From Hymenobacter cavernae (GTDB lineage Bacteria > Bacteroidota > Bacteroidia > Cytophagales > Hymenobacteraceae): a stretch of DNA of 64,000 nt. This document shows positions 16,501 through 21,520 of this stretch, piece after piece. Each line of letters starts with the position of its first letter. The stretch's first letter is position 1. Below the pieces are notes generated by a model, which worked only from the letters and a program-made list of their open reading frames with translations, did not search any database and had not been told where the DNA came from. The stretch lies in NCBI RefSeq assembly GCF_014641455.1, contig NZ_BMHT01000001.1:372001-436000 (forward strand), read 5' to 3'. A program made the translations under genes and the position numbers.

Positions 16501-17265
16501 CAGCAGTACCAAGCCGACCAAGATTCCGCGCAGCAGAGCTTGTTTGGTGGCGGCGCTTTCGGTGCCGTAGCCATGCCCCTACCCAAAGTGGCTGACATGG
16601 AGCCCTGGCCCGCCACCGAGCAGCTCCGCCGCGAAAAGGAAGTCGTAGGCTTCTACCTCTCAGGCCACCCCCTCGACGATTTCAAGCTCGAAATCGACTC
16701 ATACTGCACCTGTGGACTGGACAAAGTAGAGAGCTACAAGAACCGCGAGGTAACGGTAGCTGGCTTGATTTCGAACGTGATGTTCAAAACCACCAAGACC
16801 GGCCAACCATTCGTGTCGTTCAGCGTGGAAGATTACGAATCGAGCTTGAACCTAGCTTTGTTCCGCGACGATTACTCGCGCTTTAGCTCTATCATCAATC
16901 CCCGCAACTACGATAAGGAGCAGGTGCCGCCCATGTACATCCGGGGCAAGTACGCCCAGCGTTTCCGCGACTCCGACCAGTTCGAGTTTAAGATTCTGAC
17001 CATGGAGCCGCTGTTCAACGTCGCCGAAAAGCTAGCTAACGGCGTGCGCGTGCAGCTTGACCTCCGCACTGTAACGGAGCCGTTTATGGACCGCTTCATG
17101 GCCGCCGTGGAGGAGTCTAGTGGTTCTAAGAAGCTGGAAATCAAGTTTGCTGAGCCCCACGAGCACCTGACAGTAGACACGTACTCGCGCCGCTACCGTA
17201 TTGAGCCGAAAGCGTTTATCCGAAAGATGAAGGAGATGGAGATTGAGGCTTGCCAGCTGATTTAG
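13549..17265 (+). CDS. dnaE: DNA polymerase III subunit alpha
   Basis: Replicative polymerase catalytic subunit, 1238 residues, DnaE type. The N-terminal PHP domain starts HLHCHTQYS (H6, H8, H10). The C-family polymerase core has GPGRGSAAGSAVAYC near residue 435 and the catalytic aspartates in PDIDIDFDD (D475, D477). HhH and OB domains follow, the OB around 1065-1110 (VTVAGLISNVMFKTTKTG). There is no beta-propeller or exonuclease insertion of the PolC type. The ATG at 13549 gives the canonical MPVFSHLHCH start; the upstream in-frame ATG at 13522 overlaps CCTAGG and has no family support. It appears to be a single-gene unit ended by an inverted repeat at 17275. Confidence 0.97.
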   Translation: MPVFSHLHCHTQYSLLDGQASIGALMKKAQADGMPAVALTDHGNMFGAFNFVAEANKYNVKPIVGCEFYLVEDRHKKQFSREKGERDVRHHQLLLAKDQAGYHNLAKLCSMSFIEGVYSKYPRIDKELLLQYHEGLIATSCCIGAEIPQALLWKTEEEAEKQLKWWLDVFGDDYYIEIQRHGIENIDNTGKSQEDLNQVLLKWAKKYNVKVICTNDSHYVNQDDFAPHDLLLCVNTGEEHSIPVGDFQTKYFRLMSSEKKVLYDHLDNLRPLASSDDQVRRQLMRIDEEAQMPRPRSRFGFPNDQFYFKSQEEMNTLFQDVPESVDNTNEIVDKISPPKLARDILLPNFPLPAGFANADEFLRELTFVGAFGPSAGKGIVTMTKPPRYSERTPEIEERLEYELRIVQTMGFAGYFLIVQDFINKGRDMGVAVGPGRGSAAGSAVAYCVGITNIDPIKYSLLFERFLNPERVSMPDIDIDFDDVNRQRVIDYVVDKYGKTQVAQIITFGTMAAKSSIKDVARAMELPLPVTNELAKMVPEKPGTTLAGAFAENQELDMIRRDDAPDNLRGQILRLAEKLEGSVRNTGIHAAGVIIAPDDITKYIPVSTSKDSDLLVTQFDGKVIESAGMLKMDFLGLKTLTIIVDALELIKKNHGVDINIDDIPLDDPKTYELYQRGDTIGTFQFESEGMRMYLKDLKPTNIEDLIAMNALYRPGPMQFIPNFINRKHGREVVEYPHELLEPILNYSQGIMVYQEQIMQAAQILAGYSLGGADLLRRAMGKKDMKKMALEREKFCKGAAELHGIKEKKANEVFDVMEKFAAYGFNRSHSAAYSVVAYQTGYLKANYPAEYMAAVLTNNMSDIKKVTFFIEEARRQGVPVLGPDVNESILKFNVNEKGQIRFGMAAVKGAGEAAIENIVAERSKKGPFTDIFDFSKRVNLRAVNKKTFESLALSGAFDSFERYHRRQFVEAPGGDQNLIDKAVRMGQQYQADQDSAQQSLFGGGAFGAVAMPLPKVADMEPWPATEQLRREKEVVGFYLSGHPLDDFKLEIDSYCTCGLDKVESYKNREVTVAGLISNVMFKTTKTGQPFVSFSVEDYESSLNLALFRDDYSRFSSIINPRNYDKEQVPPMYIRGKYAQRFRDSDQFEFKILTMEPLFNVAEKLANGVRVQLDLRTVTEPFMDRFMAAVEESSGSKKLEIKFAEPHEHLTVDTYSRRYRIEPKAFIRKMKEMEIEACQLI

Positions 17266-17274
17266 TATTATCCC

Positions 17275-17375
17275 GTAGGAACGCGCCACGGCGCATTCGT
17301 CGTCTGGGTTACCTGGATATGCTATGTAGTTGTCCAGGTGTCAGCAACGACGAACGCGCCGTGGCGCGTTCCTAC
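17275..17375. repeat. REP-like inverted repeat, copy 1 of family A
   Basis: Arms 17275-17303 and 17347-17375 pair with one mismatch (GTAGGAACGCGCCACGG...), with an inner ACCTGGA/TCCAGGT stem. Each arm also contains its own GC-rich dyad. A second copy with nearly identical arms but a different centre lies at 50059-50157. Confidence 0.88.
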
Positions 17376-17383
17376 AAATATTC

Positions 17384-17425
17384 TTTCAATTATTATTGAA
17401 AGTTCAGAACTCAATCTTACATTTG
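17384..17425 (+). promoter_or_regulatory. Promoter with operator palindrome, gbsR-like gene
   Basis: TTTCAA-N6-TTGAAA at 17384-17401, inside a longer 8-bp-arm palindrome (17383-17402). Its right half supplies the -33 TTG (17396-17398). After 19 nt comes TACATTTG (17418-17425), an exact TAnnTTTG. The ATG at 17430 is so close that the transcript should be leaderless or nearly so. The same palindrome stands before the next gene. Confidence 0.72.
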
Positions 17426-17429
17426 AGCC

Positions 17430-17948
17430 ATGCAACTCGACGAAGCCAAAAGCAAATTCATTGAAGGCTGGGGTACCCTAGGTTCGGCCTGGGGCGTGAG
17501 CCGGACGATGGCGCAGGTACACGCCTTATTGCTTGTGTCGCCTAATGCGCTGAGCACCGAGGACATCATGGAGCAGCTCCAGATTTCACGGGGCAACGTG
17601 AACATGAACGTGCGTGCGCTTATGGACTGGGGCATCGTGCGCAAAGAGCTGCGGCCCGGCGAGCGGCGCGAATTCTTCTCCGCCGAGAAAGATATTCACC
17701 GGGTAGCTACGCTCATTTTGCAGGAACGTCGCAAGCGGGAGCTAGAACCCATCATGCGCGTGCTCGGCGAAATCAGTCAGGTAGAGCCCTCCCCTACCTC
17801 CACGCCGGAAGAAACAGAGGCTTTTACGAAGATGATAGCCAGCGTTCAGAGCTTTGCCAACTTCGCTAATAGCGCCGCCTCTACCCTCATCAAAGCCGAT
17901 GAAAATTGGTTTTTGAGCACCTTCATGAAGCTGATGCGCCCAGGCTAG
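17430..17948 (+). CDS. GbsR/MarR family transcriptional regulator
   Basis: DNA-binding regulator of 172 residues with a winged helix-turn-helix: LSTEDIMEQLQISRGNVNMNVRALMDWGIV at about 40-70 and a wing RPGERREFFS. It matches the GbsR subgroup of MarR regulators, where the N-terminus reads close to EAKSKFIEGWGTLGSAWG as here. The C-terminal part (about 85-172) is helical and probably dimerises. It precedes a TIGR01777 epimerase and a small membrane protein. Both this gene and the epimerase gene carry the same TTTCAA-N6-TTGAAA palindrome, so autoregulation and control of the neighbour are likely (inference). Confidence 0.88.
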   Translation: MQLDEAKSKFIEGWGTLGSAWGVSRTMAQVHALLLVSPNALSTEDIMEQLQISRGNVNMNVRALMDWGIVRKELRPGERREFFSAEKDIHRVATLILQERRKRELEPIMRVLGEISQVEPSPTSTPEETEAFTKMIASVQSFANFANSAASTLIKADENWFLSTFMKLMRPG

Positions 17949-17976
17949 GTACTAGGCTTATTTTTTTACTCTTGTA

Positions 17977-18018
17977 TTTCAAATTTTATTGAAAGTTTAG
18001 AATAATAAAGTAAACCTC
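17977..18018 (+). promoter_or_regulatory. Operator palindrome before epimerase gene
   Basis: TTTCAA-N6-TTGAAA at 17977-17994, matching the palindrome at 17384-17401 in half-sites and spacing and followed by the same AGTT(C/T)AGAA word. A TTG at 17989-17991 and TAAACCTC at 18011-18018 stand at the same 19-nt spacing as the gbsR promoter, though the -7 match is weak. Confidence 0.6.
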
Positions 18019-18036
18019 ATTCAAATTGCTTCCACC

Positions 18037-18960
18037 ATGGAACAGCCTAAGATGATCATCGCAGGCGGCAACGGGTTTCTTGGGAAACACCTCGCCCGCT
18101 ACTTTACCCAACTCGGCTACCGGGTAATTATCCTGAGCCGCAAACGTGGCTACCGAATCGGCATGCTGCACTGGGATGGCCATAACCTAGGTTCGTGGAC
18201 GGCAGCCTTGGAAGGCGCGGCAGTGGTGCTCAACCTGGCCGGTCGCTCCGTGAATTGTCGCTATAACATTGTGAATCAGTACGCTATTATTCGCAGCCGG
18301 GTCGATAGTACAAAGGTGTTGGGGGAAGCCATTGCGCGTTGCCAGAATCCGCCGGTGGTGTGGCTTAATGCGTCTACCGCCACCATATACGCTGATACGC
18401 CAGATGAGCAGCCCGCCAATACGGAAGCCGATGGGGTCATTGGCCGCGGCTTTTCGGAGCGCGTGGCGCAACAATGGGAAGCGGAGTTTTGGGTAGCCGC
18501 CACGCCGCGTACCCGTCGGGTGGCCTTGCGCACGGCTATTGTGCTAGGTGCCGATGGCGGCGCCCTGCCTGTCATGGCGCGACTGGCGCGCCGGGGCCTG
18601 GCCACACCCCACGGCAACGGGCAGCAATGGATGAGCTGGCTGCACGTCGACGATTTCTGCCGCGCTGTGGAGCTGCTGGTTGCCCGCCCTGACCTGGAAG
18701 GCGCCTTCAACCTTTGCGCACCACAGCCTATTCGGAACCGGGAATTTAACGCGCAGCTCTGCCGACACTACCAACCTAGGTGGCAGTTGCCGCAACCAAA
18801 GTGGCTCCTGGAAATCGGTGCTTTTTTATTGCGCACCGAAACCGAGCTGATTCTGAAAAGCCGCAAGGTGGCGCCGCAGCGGCTGCTGGAAAATGGCTTC
18901 ACGTTCCGCTATCCAAGCTGTGACCTAGCCTTCACCGATTTGCTACCTCAACTTACCTAG
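18037..18960 (+). CDS. TIGR01777 family epimerase (SDR, YfcH/SulA-like)
   Basis: Extended short-chain dehydrogenase-like protein of 307 residues. The Rossmann motif is IIAGGNGFLGKHLARYF at residues 6-22, followed by VVLNLAGRSVNCRY and WLNASTATIYAD (family-typical S-T-A-Y). DUF1731-like C-terminal sequence follows (KVAPQRLLENGFTFRYP). The substrate of this family is not known. It ends in a TAG stop inside CCTAGC. It is downstream of the GbsR-like regulator and shares its operator; a 126-residue membrane protein follows 59 bp later and may be in the same transcript. Confidence 0.92.
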   Translation: MEQPKMIIAGGNGFLGKHLARYFTQLGYRVIILSRKRGYRIGMLHWDGHNLGSWTAALEGAAVVLNLAGRSVNCRYNIVNQYAIIRSRVDSTKVLGEAIARCQNPPVVWLNASTATIYADTPDEQPANTEADGVIGRGFSERVAQQWEAEFWVAATPRTRRVALRTAIVLGADGGALPVMARLARRGLATPHGNGQQWMSWLHVDDFCRAVELLVARPDLEGAFNLCAPQPIRNREFNAQLCRHYQPRWQLPQPKWLLEIGAFLLRTETELILKSRKVAPQRLLENGFTFRYPSCDLAFTDLLPQLT

Positions 18961-19019
18961 CTTCTCTCTGATTTCACTTTTACACACTCCTTTTTTTCAC
19001 TTCTAACTTCTTCAAGATC

Positions 19020-19400
19020 ATGAACTACTATCTGCTGGTGTACGGAGTTTATCTGCCCGTCACGGTGCTGCTTACGGTGTGGGTAGCGCGCACGCTTTTC
19101 ACGAATGGCCGCACGTTTTTGGTCGATATTTTTCATGGCAATGAGCCGCTGGCCGATTCTGTGAACAAGCTTTTACTCACCGGTTTCTACCTGATTAACG
19201 TGGGCTATGCCACCCTCACGCTGCGCAGCACCGACGAGGTACACAGCTACCAACAAACCGTCGAAACGCTCAGCATCAAAATCGGCACCATCATCCTGAT
19301 CCTGGGCGCGATGCACTTTTTCAACCTTTACGTTTTCTATAAGCTCCGCAGCAAGGCCCGCGACGAAGCCCGCACCTACGACTTTGTAGTTGATAAATAA
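19020..19400 (+). CDS. Small three-TM membrane protein, unknown
   Basis: A 126-residue hydrophobic protein with transmembrane segments at about 4-25, 50-70 and 88-112 and a charged C-terminal tail (KLRSKARDEARTYDFVVDK). I do not recognise a named family, although proteins of this look are common next to TIGR01777 genes in Bacteroidetes. It lies 59 bp after the epimerase gene with no terminator between. A role in membrane stress or compatible-solute response would fit a GbsR-type regulon, but this is only inference. Confidence 0.75.
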   Translation: MNYYLLVYGVYLPVTVLLTVWVARTLFTNGRTFLVDIFHGNEPLADSVNKLLLTGFYLINVGYATLTLRSTDEVHSYQQTVETLSIKIGTIILILGAMHFFNLYVFYKLRSKARDEARTYDFVVDK

Positions 19401-19462
19401 CGAGTTGCAGCTATTAACCTAGCTTTTTGCTGAGCACGACCGTTATTTAGGAGCAGCTATGC

Positions 19463-19497
19463 TTTGCTGTCAAGCTAAAGGAAGAAGATTAACTTTG
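19463..19497 (+). promoter_or_regulatory. Promoter of trxA
   Basis: TTTG at 19463-19466, 23-nt spacer, TAACTTTG at 19490-19497 (exact TAnnTTTG). It predicts a leader of about 90 nt before the trxA ATG. Confidence 0.7.
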
Positions 19498-19595
19498 AAC
19501 TTTCCCGCAGGCTGCTTGTTGAACTCCCAACTGCTACCTTGCGGCCTGGTTGACCGTAAACAGCACATCCTTTACAACATCAAACCCCTACTATC

Positions 19596-19925
19596 ATGGG
19601 ACACAAAGCCATCGAAATTACCGATGCTAACTTCGACCAAATTATCAACTCCGATAAGCCTGTACTCGTGGACTTCTGGGCCGAGTGGTGCGGCCCGTGC
19701 CGCATGGTAGGCCCCGTAGTGGAAGAGTTGGCCGGTGAATATGAAGGCAAAGCCGTTATCGGCAAAGTCGACGTAGACTCTAACCCACAGACGTCAGCCA
19801 AGTTCGGCATCCGCAGCATCCCGACGCTGCTGGTGTTCAAGAACGGCCAAATCGTTGACAAGCAAGTAGGTGCCGTTCCGAAGCACGTACTGGCCCAAAA
19901 GCTAGATGCGCAAGTAACCGCTTAG
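19596..19925 (+). CDS. trxA: Thioredoxin
   Basis: Cytoplasmic thiol-disulphide reductant of 109 residues. The active site WCGPC has cysteines at 32 and 35 in [13 protein letters not shown]. The cis-proline loop ([13 protein letters not shown]) and the buried Asp in VLVDFWAE are present. Length and order match classical thioredoxin. It is a single gene with its own promoter upstream and a strong terminator at 19947. Confidence 0.97.
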   Translation: MGHKAIEITDANFDQIINSDKPVLVDFWAEWCGPCRMVGPVVEELAGEYEGKAVIGKVDVDSNPQTSAKFGIRSIPTLLVFKNGQIVDKQVGAVPKHVLAQKLDAQVTA

Positions 19926-19946
19926 TTCACCTAGGCTACTTAATAG

Positions 19947-19982
19947 AAAAGCCCCGCTCCTCAGATGAGGAGCGGGGCTTTT
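19947..19982 (+). terminator. Terminator of trxA
   Basis: AAAGCCCCGCTCCT pairs with its complement around a 6-nt loop, followed by a T-run. CCTAGG palindromes flank it at 19930 and 20001. Confidence 0.9.
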
Positions 19983-20143
19983 TCGTGTTTATGCCGATAA
20001 CCTAGGTTAGGCCTTTACTTGCTGTGGCCATTGTGGCCACGGTCGTTCTTGTGCTTGTCTTCCCACTTGGCGCGTCCAGCAGCTCAACTTTTAAGCCCGA
20101 CCGTTCGTTATTATTCTTACTTTCTCACCTTATCCCTACTACC

Positions 20144-20446
20144 ATGTTCCGTCCCCTCCAGCTTACCTGTTTGTTGAGCTTGTTCAGCGCTGCTGCCATG
20201 GCCCAGACTCCTACCACCACGCAGCAGGCGACCAAAAGCACAACGGCCACCAAGACGTCTAAAACGACCGTTAAGCCGGCTGCGGCTACTACCACCACAA
20301 CCAAAACCACCAGTACTTCCGGCAGCGGTTCGAGCGTGAAGGCCACCACGACCCATCATCAGGCGGCGCCTGCCACCGGCGCTACCCAGCAAAGCGCCAC
20401 CAGCAAAACCACCAAGACGACCACCAGCACAAAAACCAACCGGTAG
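20144..20446 (+). CDS. Small secreted Thr/Lys-rich protein
   Basis: A 100-residue product with a signal peptide (MFRPLQLTCLLSLFSAAAMA, cut after AQ) and a mature part made almost only of Thr, Lys, Ala, Ser and Gln, with TTTK/TKTT words and no folded domain. I do not recognise a family. The strand is chosen because of the signal peptide and the terminator downstream; open frames on the opposite strand are compositional shadows. The in-frame upstream start (20024) is unsupported. A similar basic low-complexity secreted protein is encoded at 43070-43528. Confidence 0.6.
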   Translation: MFRPLQLTCLLSLFSAAAMAQTPTTTQQATKSTTATKTSKTTVKPAAATTTTTKTTSTSGSGSSVKATTTHHQAAPATGATQQSATSKTTKTTTSTKTNR

Positions 20447-20467
20447 GCGACTGCACTGGCAAGCCTG

Positions 20468-20530
20468 CACCTAGGTTTAAACAGAAAGAGCGCTCCTATT
20501 TGGAGCGCTCTTTCTGTTTAAACCTAGGTG
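20468..20530. terminator. 29-bp palindrome terminator with ACCTAGGT at both ends
   Basis: Arms 20468-20496 and 20502-20530 are perfect complements with a 5-nt loop. Each arm starts with ACCTAGGT, followed by TTTAAACAGAAAGAGCGCTCC. It lies between the convergent Thr-rich gene and the Lrp gene. The U-tract rule is only weakly met, but the stem is very stable. Confidence 0.8.
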
Positions 20531-20531
20531 C

Positions 20532-20996
20532 TTAACGAAGTTGTACGGGGCGGTTCAGGGTTTCCTCCAAGGAGATCAGCGTTTCGGTGCGCTCGATGCC
20601 CTCGATGTGCTGTACCTGGTCGTGAAGCACGTCGCGCAGGTGCTGGGTGTCGCGGCACACGATGCGGGTGAACATGCCATAATTGCCCGTAGTGTAGTAA
20701 ATACTTACTACTTCCGGGATCTTCCGCAGCTGCTCGGCCACACTATTATAAAGAGAGCTTTTCAGCAGATAAATGCCCAGAAAGGCCGTCATTCCGTAGC
20801 CTAGCTTCTGATAATCAACGCGTAGCGTGGCACCTTGCACGATACCTAGCTCTTCCATCCGGGCCATCCGGACGTGCACCGTGCCGCCGGATACATGCAC
20901 CTTGCGGGCAATCTCGGTGTAGGGCATTTTGGCATCCTCCAGCAGTAGCGCCAGAATCTTCCGGTCAGTGTCATCAAGTTCGTAATTCCTCGACAT
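20532..20996 (-). CDS. Lrp/AsnC family transcriptional regulator
   Basis: A 154-residue feast/famine regulator. The HTH is at about 6-50 (LDDTDRKILALLLEDAKMPY, then TEIARKVHVSGGTVHVRMARME) and the RAM ligand-binding domain at about 65-145 (AFLGIYLLKSS, EVVSIYYTTGNYGMFTRIV). These proteins form octamers and respond to amino acids. Start ATG 20996 (MSRNYELDDTD) is preferred to 21026 because the exact promoter element at 21024-21031 overlaps the longer start. It is transcribed divergently from a tRNA-like RNA gene. The effector amino acid is unknown. Confidence 0.93.
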   Translation of the reverse strand: MSRNYELDDTDRKILALLLEDAKMPYTEIARKVHVSGGTVHVRMARMEELGIVQGATLRVDYQKLGYGMTAFLGIYLLKSSLYNSVAEQLRKIPEVVSIYYTTGNYGMFTRIVCRDTQHLRDVLHDQVQHIEGIERTETLISLEETLNRPVQLR

Positions 20997-21023
20997 ATTT
21001 GGGTGGGGTGTTTGAGTACGTTG

Positions 21024-21031
21024 CAAAAATA
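21024..21031 (-). promoter_or_regulatory. -7 element of the Lrp gene
   Basis: TATTTTTG on the minus strand, an exact TAnnTTTG, 27 nt upstream of the ATG at 20996. No clear TTG is seen at -33; the region upstream is very AT-rich. Confidence 0.6.
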
Positions 21032-21105
21032 AAAGCTTTTTATTAAAAATACTGTAAATTTTCAGTTAAAAGCTAGCAACGTTTTTATAATAAAGATTCT
21101 TCCTC

Positions 21106-21113
21106 TACATTTG
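21106..21113 (+). promoter_or_regulatory. -7 element before the tRNA-like RNA
   Basis: TACATTTG, an exact TAnnTTTG, on the plus strand 35 nt before the cloverleaf. No TTG is visible at -33. It is identical to the -7 element of the gbsR-like gene. Confidence 0.55.
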
Positions 21114-21147
21114 TCATAATCAAACGCGAACGGCGGACGATTCAAAA

Positions 21148-21262
21148 TGTAGAATGATGAAATTGGCAGACATGCCCTCCTCTCTCGGGGGTGGTGATTT
21201 GGGAGAAACTGGTCCGGCGGCCGGCTAACTACACCGTGGAGGTTCGAACCCTTCTTCTACAG
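21148..21262 (+). ncRNA. tRNA-like RNA: class II cloverleaf, 46-nt variable arm
   Basis: A cloverleaf can be drawn with no mismatched arm. Acceptor TGTAGAA/TTCTACA is 7 bp (21148-21154, 21255-21261). The D arm is ATG/CAT with loop AAATTGGCAGA, leucine-tRNA-like and containing GG. The anticodon stem is CCCTC/GGGGG with one U-G pair and loop CTCTCTC, giving anticodon CUC (21182-21184) after U33 and an unusual pyrimidine at 37. The T arm is GGAGG/CCTTC with TTCGAAC. The variable region (21192-21237) is 46 nt and folds as TGGTG/CACCG enclosing CTGGTC-CGGC-GGCCGG. The body resembles tRNA-Leu but the anticodon would read GAG (Glu). No CCA is encoded, as in the tRNA-Arg here. A promoter element lies 35 nt upstream. 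It could be a decoding tRNA, a regulatory tRNA mimic or a decaying gene. Confidence 0.6.
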
Positions 21263-21297
21263 CTTTTTGGGTGGACAATGTGTGAGGGGAAAAAACG

Positions 21298-21360
21298 GAA
21301 CGTATCTGGGTGGGTGCGTTCTTATTTAAGAGGCTGCATCTGGGTGGGTGCAGCCTTTTT
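21298..21360 (+). ncRNA. Twin hairpins with identical 10-nt loops
   Basis: Hairpin 1 (21298-21321) is GAACGTA / TGCGTTC and hairpin 2 (21332-21355) is GGCTGCA / TGCAGCC. Both enclose exactly TCTGGGTGGG, so stems differ by paired changes while the loop is conserved. T-rich stretches follow both (TTATTT; TTTTTATTT), so the second looks like a terminator of the tRNA-like transcript. Confidence 0.65.
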
Positions 21361-21402
21361 ATTTGTACTCTAGGCCAAAATTTATCCGGCTTACTCTACG
21401 TA

Positions 21403-21440
21403 AAAAAGGACGCCGCAGTCTGCTCTGCGGCGTCCTTTTT
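21403..21440. terminator. Bidirectional terminator-like hairpin
   Basis: A 16-bp stem (AAAAAGGACGCCGCAG and complement) with a 6-nt loop and A/T runs on both sides. It separates the tRNA-like RNA (+) from dsbD (-). Confidence 0.85.
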
Positions 21441-21474
21441 CGTTTTCTATGCAGCGGTAAACGGAATGAAGGAG

Positions 21475-21520
21475 CCGTTAAGAAAAAAGCTAGCTCCAAA
21501 GCTAGCTTTTTTCTTAACGG
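21475..21520 (-). terminator. Terminator overlapping the dsbD stop codon
   Basis: A 21-bp perfect stem (arms 21475-21495 and 21500-21520) with loop CCAA and GCTAGC in each arm. The minus-strand stop TAA at 21514-21516 lies inside the arm. Confidence 0.85.

Noticed and set aside
20117..20470. Minus-strand frames opposite the Thr-rich gene
   Set aside because: Low-complexity Gly/Arg/Val composition is a mirror of the ACC/ACG/AAG codons on the plus strand; no signal peptide.
21175..21237. Intron in the tRNA-like gene
   Set aside because: The anticodon stem closes on a normal 7-nt loop; the extra bases are all in the variable region, not at the anticodon.
21148..21262. Reading the tRNA-like RNA as an ordinary tRNA-Leu or tRNA-Glu
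   Set aside because: The anticodon CUC does not decode leucine codons, and the class II body does not fit tRNA-Glu; kept as tRNA-like.
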